This document shows, piece by piece, positions 51,601 to 61,781 of a stretch of 64,000 bases of DNA (position 1 is its first letter; every line of letters begins with the position of its first letter). Source of the DNA: Protonemura montana. Taxonomy: Eukaryota; Arthropoda; Insecta; Plecoptera; Nemouridae. The notes under the pieces are model-generated. The model had not been told where the DNA came from, did not search any database, and worked only from the letters and a program-made list of their open reading frames with translations. The position numbers and the translations under genes were made by a program. The stretch spans positions 28,294,633-28,358,632 of the forward strand of contig OX387602.1 in assembly GCA_947568835.1 (NCBI GenBank), in the 5' to 3' direction.

Positions 51601-52027
51601 AATCCATATTATGGGAAAACATAGAGGAATTTAATTTGCTTTAAATGATTTATAGCTGCAAAATAGGCGGCATGTCATAATATAGCAGCGTCGCTATGAC
51701 AGTTTTATCAATGAAACCCTTTGTTGTGCTGAGAAAATGTTGTGCTTTCCTTTGTTATAGGAAATGATATGATGTTTACTTAAGACGTCGCAAAAACACC
51801 TTAGAATCGTGTGGCTAATATAATTCCGTGGTGCTCATATTCTTCACACTCTTTTTCTTCTCACTGGAAGACAATTTTTCCCATTTTGCTACGTTATTGT
51901 CAAAATCTATTGGTGGGACTTACAGAATCACTTGGAGCTCACCATAGTATCTTCAAAATGCGACAAGCACTTTTCGTACGTCCCTGAAAAAAATAATTTT
52001 TAATATGCTTCTACCCCAATCCAAGGA

Positions 52028-52075
52028 AATGGAACAGTGCAAAATGCCATAGATGGCATTTTACACTGTTCCATT
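52028..52075. repeat. Near-perfect 23-bp inverted repeat (palindrome)
   Basis: Left arm 52028-52050 (AATGGAACAGTG... to ...ATGCCAT) and right arm 52053-52075 (ATGGCATTTTAC... to ...TTCCATT) are reverse complements at 22 of 23 positions, separated by only AG. It could extrude as a cruciform or fold as an RNA hairpin. The arms are too short for a standard pre-miRNA. A relic of a small foldback element or a palindromic binding site are other readings. It lies 211 bp upstream of the candidate exon at 52287. Confidence 0.9.
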
Positions 52076-52286
52076 AAAAATGATTTTACGGTAGAATCAG
52101 ATTTCATAATTTCGGAATGTAGTTGTTATCACATTCAGCATCGAAATGTTCAATCGAACCATGTATTGTATTGACATAGCTAATATCACATATATGCGAT
52201 CAATTGTGCTAATAAAATTATTATTATTATTATGTATTGTACTTTCACTCACCCATACTTACACCCTGTCTTCTCTTTTGTTTCAG

Positions 52287-52379
52287 GTACGTCATTCAGG
52301 TGTTAAATTTACCTCTCCACATCCTCGTCATCCTCGCTATTCTCGTGAATGGCCAGACGAATGTTTTTAACAAAAACAG
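52287..52379 (+). other. Candidate 93-bp exon encoding a hydrophobic segment
   Basis: A strong acceptor (CTTCTCTTTTGTTTCAG, AG at 52285-52286) and a consensus donor (AACAG then GTATGT at 52380) bracket 93 bases. One frame (first base completing a codon, then 30 codons, two left over) is open. It reads YVIQVLNLPLHILVILAI, followed by LVNGQTNVFNKN. The Leu/Ile/Val run followed by a polar stretch fits either a secretory signal peptide cleaved near NGQT or a first transmembrane helix with a short loop. There is no ATG, so an upstream exon would supply the start. The protein is not recognised. It lies inside the presumed Dok-7 intron 2 and would belong to a nested gene or an alternative transcript. 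Confidence 0.35.
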
Positions 52380-52717
52380 GTATGTTTACAATCAATTGGT
52401 ATGATGAAACTAAACCTGTTGCCGAAAAAAAAAAGGAAAATTATCTTACGCTCCCTGATAAGCACGAGTGACCTCCCCAAAAAAAAGTTGGCACGCAGCT
52501 CCTAGTTGCTCCAGAGCTCTCCGATACAGCGTGTGCTAATTCCAGGCGAACCTTTCGTCGCAACCTTTGGCAAAGTCCCGACGAAGAGCCCGACCGCGTG
52601 TACGTGTTTCACTCATGTTGTTCCGCAGCGTGCTTTGGTATGCCGGTCACAATCCGCGGGTTTTATAAATGAGAGTGTTCTTCGCTGGCTCGTGGTAGGT
52701 TGAGAAGAGAAGAGTAT

Positions 52718-52730
52718 GGGGGGGGGGGGG
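52718..52730. repeat. Poly-G run, 13 bases
   Basis: An uninterrupted run of 13 G. Confidence 0.95.
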
Positions 52731-53355
52731 ACTCGCGACCTCTCAACTCGCAAATTAACTTCCCCGTGGGTGAAGATCGTGGTCGACGGCGGCCTCCTCG
52801 AGGTATCCGACGTCGATTCGCTTTCATTTGAGACAGGGGCGCAAAATGTGCGGACCAAAGCAAGTGTTACCAACTCACTGCAGTTGATTCTGGTAGCACG
52901 TGATGGGCTAAATTGCTCTCAACAATATCTATTTATCTAACGCTTATTCTGTGCCGATTTGGTATTACCATAATAGGCAATTTGTAAATTTTTATATAGA
53001 ATATCTAAGCGAAATTTCAATTCAATTGACTGAAAAACGTTTAAAAGCAGAAGCTAAATTTATGTGGTGTTATAGTGTGGTGAAAATGTATAGTGTAAAA
53101 AAAAGCTAAATTTTCTTATCTGCGATGTCACGAGAAGTTTGTTTCACCCCTGGCGAATGAATAGATAATGGGGGAAACTGGAAAGAGATAAAACGAGATA
53201 GTAAAAGCGCGGAGCGTTTTAAACGTATGCTTTTCTCGTAATGGAAAAGTTAATGGAAAGAGCAGCTTGCTTGTGCATTCGTGTATAACTCCGGCTTCCA
53301 TACATGTTATATGTGTGGTGGAAGCGGGTGAGGGGGGCGGGCGGGGTATTTCTTG

Positions 53356-53373
53356 CACCACGTACACGTGGTG
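53356..53373. repeat. Perfect 18-bp palindrome containing an E-box
   Basis: CACCACGT and ACGTGGTG flank AC; the right half carries CACGTG. A possible dimer-binding site, but palindromes of this size occur by chance. Confidence 0.7.
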
Positions 53374-55365
53374 TCAGCTGGGTATTCTTAACTTCTTTTT
53401 GCTCTTGTATCTGTAGCGCATGGAAAGTCAGGAAAATGTCAACTAACCTAACCAGGACGTCTGGCAATTAGGTTTATTGAGCGCTCGGAAAGTCTAGTCT
53501 GGCGAGTCTTTTTTTTTTAAACGATGGAGTTGTTGAGATTCAGTAATAAAAAATCGGTAATTCGTATAAGGTTCAAACTGTGCTACTTCACTTTATGAAA
53601 GTCTCAACAAATGTGTTATACAATGTTGTAAAATAGACAGTTCTTAAAAGAAGGAATATGTTGAGAGGAAATCATCAACATGCAAATTGCAGTTTCATGG
53701 CTTAACGAATAATCAATGAAAATTTGTACTAAACCATAATTTAGTCACATTCGATGCTAATATTTAATGAGGCTCTTGTGACGTTTCACAAACAATTCAC
53801 AAACAATTGTAGGCTTTTAATTGATCTCATCAAGTGTTCGCTTTGGCTGACCAATACAATCCCGAGGCACGATTCACGCTTCCGGTAAACATGCGGAGAT
53901 TTCTGCAGTCGCGGGCTCGTGAGTGATATGCTGATTGGTATTGAGTAAAATTGAGTGATATTGTGTGGAACTGAGCATGGAAATTAGCATAGCAGTAAAA
54001 CGATTCGTGTGCCTGGCGTATGCTCAAGCGTACAATGCAGAATGCATAAAAACACAACAAATCACTGCAAATTAATCAATAGAATCAAGCTCGCACTTAA
54101 AATGCGGCTGCAGATGAAAACTGTTCAATAAATTGCATGGCACATTGTGCAATTGGAGAATCAAGAGTACATTTCTAATGCATATATTCCACGGAACATC
54201 CTCCATAGTCAGAAAGCCATCATCTTCAACTTTGATAGCCACGAAGAAATATCACACGCTGCTGGAAATGCACCCTATTTTCGGCAAATGAACATTTTTT
54301 GCAACACACATTTAATCTTATTTCTTATCCATGTTCAAATTATATAAACGGACAAAGAAATTAGATAAAGAAATCATGTTTCCACGGTTACAGGTTGTAA
54401 CAACCTCTGTGGACCAACCTCTGAATCTATTCCGACACAAAATATCTATGTAAATAACTGTGTCCTTGTTTGGTTCCCTAGCTTCAATTCGATTCTCGTG
54501 GCTGTGCAGCCTTAATTTATTGATCGGCAATTCAACAGCATCTGTACGTTGTAAATGTACGTCTGTAATTTACAATGGAGTCCACACTTAATCAAGATAT
54601 TGTTGGCGACTTGAGGCGGCGTGATCAACGAGATAAATTTCAATCGAAGATTCATTACATGGCTGGAAGTGCTCGTCGAGGCTGCTGGGATTAGGGCATT
54701 GTGTGATTCTATGGAAGGTTGCGCTCCCAGGTTACTTGTAGGTACACTCAAAATGCAGTGCGCATTTTTACCTGATTTCTTGCAACGGACAGGGTAAGAA
54801 CAATTATCATGAGAGTAAGTGATGTAGTCTCTTGATATTGCAATCATCTTGCCGTATTTGTAATCGACATTAGACAATTTGGAAAATAAATTAGTAATTT
54901 TGTGCCAATTATCAGAAATGACCATTGGGATAAGAGATCACCACCGCTAGTTACGACATGGAAATTGGAAATATGAAAAGGTCAAGATAAAATTACAATG
55001 AGACGCAATTTTAAGCATATGGGATTGTTGTTCTCAATTGTTTGAGACCACCAAAAGTTCAATATAACGGCAGATGAGACATATTTGGCGCCATTGTTAA
55101 ATGAAAAAGGTCAAATTTTTACTTTTCTTTCAACATCTCACATTTACAGTAAATATATTCACATTTACCTTACACTATTTGCATTGGTTATTACTGTATT
55201 TCATTACATTGATCTGATTTGAAAATAGTGTGGCGATGGCTACTTTTTGTACTTGAAAGTAATGATGACTAAAACCCCGGCTAGTTTGAGTCCATCCTGG
55301 TCCACGTCGAGCTGGCGATGGGAACCGTCAATGCGCCATCTTTAGCCAGGTGTGCTCGGCGGTTT

Positions 55366-55397
55366 CGGAGCGGACAAAAAGACAGCCGTCCGCTCCG
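55366..55397. repeat. Perfect 10-bp stem hairpin next to a tRNA-like D-arm
   Basis: CGGAGCGGAC (55366-55375) and GTCCGCTCCG (55388-55397) pair perfectly around a 12-base loop. On the - strand, sequence just before the hairpin (GGCGTAGTCTAACGGATTAC) resembles a tRNA D-arm/A-box, and TTTTT falls in the loop. No B-box was found, so a tRNA-derived fragment is only a guess. Confidence 0.6.
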
Positions 55398-58300
55398 TAA
55401 TCCGTTAGACTACGCCGATTTGCATTCCCAATCGCCGTCGGGCTGCAGCCCGTCCCGGGGAATTTAAATTATGTCTAAACTGTTTGGGAATCATACGTTA
55501 TTTATGCTCAGAGATCATCCGATAACTTTACCATATTTTAATCGCAAATGCCCAAATGTTTTTTTTTAGAATAATTTGGTAAACAAGCATAGCCAAGGGG
55601 CTCTAATACAATGTAAATACATTGATTAATTTAGTAAATAATTTGTTTGGGTTATTGTTTCTATCTCCACTCAATGATAGATTCAAAAGTCAGCTTGGTA
55701 TTGAAAAAAACAAACCTTATACTTGTAGGCACTTTGCAAACATAGAGACCACGTTCCATTTCCTCGGAAAGCATTTCGCCGGAAAATTCGCTGTCTACCT
55801 GCGAAATCCGCGCTAAAAGTAGATCCTTGCGGTCGGTCGAGTGCCAAGTCCTCTTGACGCTGACCCTGAATAGGTCTGACAGTCCCGTAGTCATGGCTAC
55901 CAACTGTCCTCCAGTGATGATATTGATTTCATCGAATGCAAACGCTCCAAATGCTTTCGTGGGGGGTGAAAAAAGCAGCCACGACTCAGTCAAATAATAA
56001 TATTATATATCAGACGTACCCACGTTTCCTGTTTTTGATATTCGCTTTTCCTTTTTTCACTTCGTCGCTCACAGTCGTTAAGTTGATAAAATATATTTCG
56101 AAATATATTCATCATTTTTTTGGAAATTTATACCGAGTTTCAATTCTTTTTCTGCGGGCGTTCCTTTGCCACTATAAATAATTTATTGGTAATTGCCTGG
56201 GGAGCAACTGAGCGGAATCAATGGTTCTTTTTATGTTACGATCGTCGAAAATAAATTGCAGACCAAATTGCGTTTACGGTGATGCGTTGTGAAATGCGCG
56301 TATAAGCGACAGCGAGCGCGCTCGGCGCATGTATCAATTGCAAATTAATTTCAATTCAGATATCATCTTCTCGTTGCGACCACTTTAATTGTCGGTTGTC
56401 ATTCGCGGCCGCAGTTAACTCCACTCGACTCAAACGAATTAACAAATGATTTCGTTTGGTTTCGAATTGTTAACTGCCACTGAAAGTTATTGTTCCCATT
56501 CAGGCGGCCATCTCTCAACAAAATGGCCGCGAGAATTTTGAAAACGGATACATTGTAAATTGCTGTCAAGTACGATCGTCTGTTTTGTTATAGGGCAAGT
56601 CCTTATCTGGAACAGCGTTGACTTTATCGAGGTCGCACACAAAAGCTGTAAATTGAAAAAAAGAATTCAACAAATTCCCACATAGCGAGAGAGGGAGACA
56701 ATTCTACAAAATGACAAAACAGTTTTAAAATAAAAGGCGCGCTTGTTTTTGCGGTGTGGAGCGCGCCGAGTGGAAGGCATTGCTAGTGACGGTTGTGGCG
56801 ACGGAGGGTGGAATCACGGATTTATTGTCTCCCCAGTTCGCTGCCAAAAAAAGGCCCGAAAGGGCACAGAGCGGACGCGCGCAAAAAAGCGGGCGCTCTG
56901 TGCCCAGCACCCAATCGCCCCGCACTACGACTGACGTGGACGGAACGCGAGGATTGTCAAATTGTATTTCATTACACTCGGCCTGCGAGCCCCCGCTGTC
57001 CACGACATTTCAAAACGGGCATCGAGCGCCCGTGTTTTTCATTTTGAACGCTGCTAGAGTTGAGCTGCCCCGAACTACTGTACCGGTCGACCAGCACGAT
57101 ATGGAACATTTCAATCCACTGCCCGGTCACATGGAGTTGCAAATCAGGCAACCCTCTTTGAGTTTGATGAATGGTTTGCAATGATCCCTTGTCATGTGCA
57201 AAAACACACAAAAAAACGCCTAGTTTTTTTTCTTTTTTAGAAGCTAAAACTGCATAAAATCTCCTTTATTCACGTTGAGAATCGGTGTTGGCAAGGTTTA
57301 AATAATTTAAATACTGCCAAAAGGATTTTGATTCCCGTCTCTCCTCGCGCAGCAGCGCAGTCTGGCTTCAAGTGGCCACAATTCCAAGTCGTGCACTAGA
57401 CGTATGAAAATTATTGCCGCAGCTTGCAATTAAACTGAGTCCCAAGTATGTGAGCGCAGTTCCGCCTGTCAATTCTACTACCCCAACGGCATCTACTCAG
57501 TACTTGCCGGCTAAATCACCACGTGGAGCATATTTCTTGTCGCCTGTTCCTGTTAGTCAGGTATCAGGCGCCATATCGTGAATCATTATACCCTGCAAGT
57601 ACTTAGGTACTGCACGGTACAAGTACGTCGACTGAACCTGACAGTCTAATATCTCTTTGGCGCGACAAAAAGGGATTATTAACCTCACACATTCATTTCA
57701 AAATGCCAAACTGAATCAATAAACTCAGGAACGTTGGCTCAAACCGGTCTTCCTCTTCATTGCGATGCATACCGATAAGCTGCAGCAAGCCAGATGCACC
57801 AATAGAAACATCTTCGTACGCTCAGAAAATGTTGCCCTTATTTCACAATTATTTTTCTGTTCGTGTAAGGCAGAGGTCTTACAGCATAGAACGCACCGGA
57901 ACCTTCGCTGCACAGAGTACAGAACCACGAACATCGTTATTCTAGCATTCAAAACAGTGAGCATAACCCCATAGAATTCCATCCATCAAACACATGTTCT
58001 CCCGCCACGCACGCGCAAAGGTGCGAGACAAAGCTGTTCGTGAATCCGCCTTTGATCGTGCGGGTGACATTGTGCGTACACTGCTTAGGCGTGGGCGTTT
58101 GCATCTGTCGGCGTTGCGTGCTCTAGGCACCAGCTCGCAGCACGCGTGCCAGTCCGTGTCACCTAGAGGCATGGAGCGACGTGGGGGATAACACCTGTCC
58201 CCATCGCCGTCCCTGCAGCATTCGCACGTGCAATTTGCGCCAAATCTGTTGCGTGTTGTCGATTTTAGGCCAAAAAATGGTATATCTTTATACCAGGTGT

Positions 58301-58732
58301 ATGTCAGTTTCCCTCACGTAGGTTTTAAACAAAAGGGGGAAACTCATTCCAGGGCCAGTTAATTACAAATGTCTATACAAAGACAGTAAAAATGAGCACC
58401 TGTCACTGAAGAATAATACTAAAGTTGCGAAATGTTGGTTATAACTATGGTCCCATGGCTGGCTCCTGGCTCCTGGCATGGACCTAGCCCTAAGGCAACT
58501 TCTGTCGATGGTATTCATTGATATGTAGATCGATGCACAAAATTTAGAAGTTGCTATTGAATTTCCTGCCTGTTGAATATTAAACCTTTTTTGGGTATTT
58601 GAAAGCTCGGCGTGAGCTAGGAATTAGCAATGCCGGTCGAAATAGCCGCCTGGAATAAGTGATTTTATTCGCAAAGCTAATAATGCAGTCGATGGTGCTG
58701 AACTCTGGTGAAATTAACATGGCTAGACAGCA

Positions 58733-58771
58733 CGGGGTCTTTACAAGAGCTAATATCGTGTAAAGACCCTG
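58733..58771. repeat. 13-bp stem hairpin
   Basis: GGGTCTTTACA (58735-58745) and TGTAAAGACCC (58759-58769) are perfect reverse complements around a 13-base loop, extended by a G-T and a C-G pair. It is GC-poor apart from the base and has no T-run after it, so it is not an obvious terminator. Function unknown. Confidence 0.85.
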
Positions 58772-61709
58772 CAGGGGTGAGTTTCACTTTCACCATTATA
58801 ACCTCCACTCAAACGACCGAATGGACATACCAATGCACACCGTCCAGTACATGCCACGGACGGCCTTTTATGCCGAAATAATGAGGCGAAAAATTCGCTG
58901 ATCATTTTTTGAATATTAATTGCTTTTTAAGCTGCGTATAGGTACAACGCCTACTACTCGAGTCTGGAGCCTCGCAGTGCTTTTCCTGATTTCCATTGTT
59001 TCGCTCCATGCCAGACAATTAAAAAACAAATCGATTCGCTAGCTCTCTCACCGGGCTGTGAAGCAAGCGAGCGAGCCGAAAAGCCTAGCTAAATCTGGTG
59101 GACTGTGCTCAGATGCTGCTTGTGCGTGGCGTGAGTTTTTAGCGGTTTTTGGACGGGACGACCGAATCGCTGGCACAGCTGGTCGAAAACTTTCGGGTGG
59201 AGATCTCTATATCTAACGCGTCAAGTCGCTTAGCTGTCTCTGCCAGGACGTGTAGAGTTAGCAACATTATATGGTGTCACTTCTATAAAAACTATTCGAT
59301 CATCCCAAATGTTGTCACACCTGCAGTCAGAAAATGATTAGGATTAGCAATGCGTTTGTACGTTTATGGGGTGTAACGTGCTGTTAAACGAGAATGTGTT
59401 TACTATTTAGTTTCTTTACAGTGCAACTGCATCAATTTCTGTTTACAATTATCATTTCCGAGCATCTGTGCCCTGTAAATGATATTAGTATTCACACAGG
59501 ACTCGCGTTTAAGCACTGTGACCCTCCTCAGCCGGCGGAAACTAATTCTATGCCCTAGAACGACAGACAATCGTACTCAGGTCGCATGAATTGCCATCAA
59601 GCGCAGCCTCACCTGCGATGGGTGTCCCGTTTGGCACGCCTCTCGCCGGTAACGCGATTCAGACTGCTAAAACCCAACCCAATGCATTTGGCTGCAGCGG
59701 AAATCCATTAAAATTTATGCAGTTCAAGGTCAGTGCAGAACCGAAGCTTGCTGAGACAGTTTCACGAAGAGCAGCGCTATTGAAGTGTCAACAGATCACG
59801 ACCATCTCGTTGGAGACAGCTTTTCTTTTGGTTAGACGGAGCAGTTCAAAGTCACAATGTAACGTACAGTGTGAAGCGGGTCTGAATTTTGGTCTAAATG
59901 AGGATCAAACCTTCACAGTATTTGTTCGAACGAGACGTTTGTTCGAAGAGTGTTACATGAAGTCAACAATATATTGAGACATATTTTGACTAGGCGGTTA
60001 AAAAACCACCAATCGAGTGAGGTGCACGAATAATTTGCCAGGTGATACCTCGAGGCTCTGGACGAGGAAATGTATGAATCGTCGTCCCCCTCCTCATTAC
60101 CTGTCATCGGCGACGCACTGCCGAACGCAACGTTGCGTGCCGTGACGGGCTGCGTGACCGAGACAAAGTAATGCACACCGCATGTAATTCTAATTGATTC
60201 CATATGTGGCATGCGATGTTCACACGTTCCCTGCAAGCGATAGCGTGGACAGGAGAGATATGATGTGTTTTGACGTGTCTCGTGTCGCTCCCGCCGTCGT
60301 CGCATGCCACCGTTCCTGGGAAGTTCCTTACTTCTGCTACTCAACGTGCACTTGGTGGTCTTTGAGCACTTTGAACGCAAGCGGCACAAGATGATGGTGG
60401 AGTCGGCGACCATGAATTTAGGGGACGCTAACTTTTAGTTGCCTGGGAATTGATGGTTTTCTGCATTATTTAGTGAACAGTCTTGAAGTAGGGTGCTCAT
60501 ACGTTAAGATGGAGGTAAAACTGCGGTGTGTCTTGAGCATGATCACTGAAGAATTCGGTGAGTTCACCGTGTTTGTCTTTATTTTGACTTGCTGTTTTGG
60601 GAGAGCAGGCAGAGCAGCAACCATGCTAATTGAAAAATCGTTAGCAATTTCCAAATGTTTTTTAAATGAAACTGCGAACATTAGCTTCATGTTAAACGTC
60701 TATTTCGATGACCACAAGCATGTTTATGCACACCAAATGTTCTTGGAATGGAATTTAGATTCTCACCGGGTACCCTGTCAGATTTCCTGGACTTCACTGT
60801 AAGACACCCCCACACCACCGTCGGGCTCACCTTGCTTGCCCAGTGTCCAAAACACAAAGGGAAGAAAGGGTTGACAGGAGTTTGGGGCGAATGAATACCC
60901 CTCGAGCGAAATAGAGACGCAAGAAATCTCCAGCCAATACATCTTTCCTTTTATGCAGCAAGACATCTAGCGACCCCCAATTTCGAATCGTATTAATTTA
61001 GACAGAAAAGAAGAAGTTTCGTGTTTTTTTCTCATACACAGCGCGCCTTCTTTATTCGCGCTCAGTTTATTATTTCGCCGAACAAAAGGCGAGCGCGTGA
61101 TCCAAATGCTCAACTCAGATTCAAATCTTCTGTCCTCGCGCACTGAAGAAAGATTCTTTTCTCGCCTGCGTACATTACACCAGCTCCTCTAAATTATCCG
61201 TCGCTTGCTAACTATCTGCAGAACCATTTCGTTTTTATCTCGCTCTTTTTTTTTCGCGAAAGTTTGTTGAAGAGATCCTCGACGGAATCCGCGGATTGGC
61301 AAACGTCATAATCATCAATTAGTATCCAGAGAGCTATCCAATTAGCAAGACTCTATTTGCGAAAACTGAAGTCTCTCGCTTGCTCAAGAGTTAATTTATT
61401 TGATCGCTTCACGTAGTGAAAATGAAATCGCGCTCGAAGAAATAATAAATTTGACCGCTCCAATCTAAGAATGGGTTGACAAGCAGAGCAGCGCGACTCG
61501 CACCAACCAAACCATGCTATTAAACAACGCCGCTATCGCGATATTCGGAGTTGCATAGACTCAGTACTAGGGTGGTTTTTATCGATCTAATCACTAACTC
61601 AAATCAAGGATTAAGACCTTAACTGGGTTCCCCTCGCGCGGGCCACCCTCTTGAAATCGGATTCGGCGCAGAGAGACGGCGGTCAAATCAGCCCGGCCGA
61701 GGGTAAACA

Positions 61710-61781
61710 ATGCGGCCTCTCCTGGCCAAACAAAGTCCCGGTCGAGGGAGTCGTTTGTCGGGCCTTGCAAGGCTGCAAAGG
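61710..61781 (+). other. Candidate first coding exon, unknown gene
   Basis: ATG at 61710 has a good context (GTAAACA before ATG) and opens 24 codons, MRPLLAKQSPGRGSRLSGLA then RLQR, ending at AGG before a GTAAGC donor (61782). There are six Arg/Lys-rich turns and no acidic residue, which would suit a mitochondrial presequence. The local DNA is GC-rich (61625-61800). No matching second exon or promoter element was found, and the same frame stays open past the donor, so chance is a serious alternative. Confidence 0.15.

Noticed and set aside
52028-52075. The palindrome read as a pre-miRNA.
   Set aside because: Each arm is 23 bp with a two-base spacer. After allowing a loop the stem is too short for a standard miRNA precursor, and it matches no conserved miRNA seed I know.
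59913-60413. The longest frame in the window (166 codons, - strand).
   Set aside because: No domain or composition signal, overlapped by equally long + strand frames. Not unusual for 64 kb of random-like DNA.
60473-60802. A 109-codon + strand frame with a hydrophobic VFVFILTCCFG stretch that loosely recalls insect gustatory-receptor C-terminal regions.
   Set aside because: No TYhhhhhQF-type signature, no usable splice sites and an overlapping antisense frame of similar quality. The resemblance is too vague.
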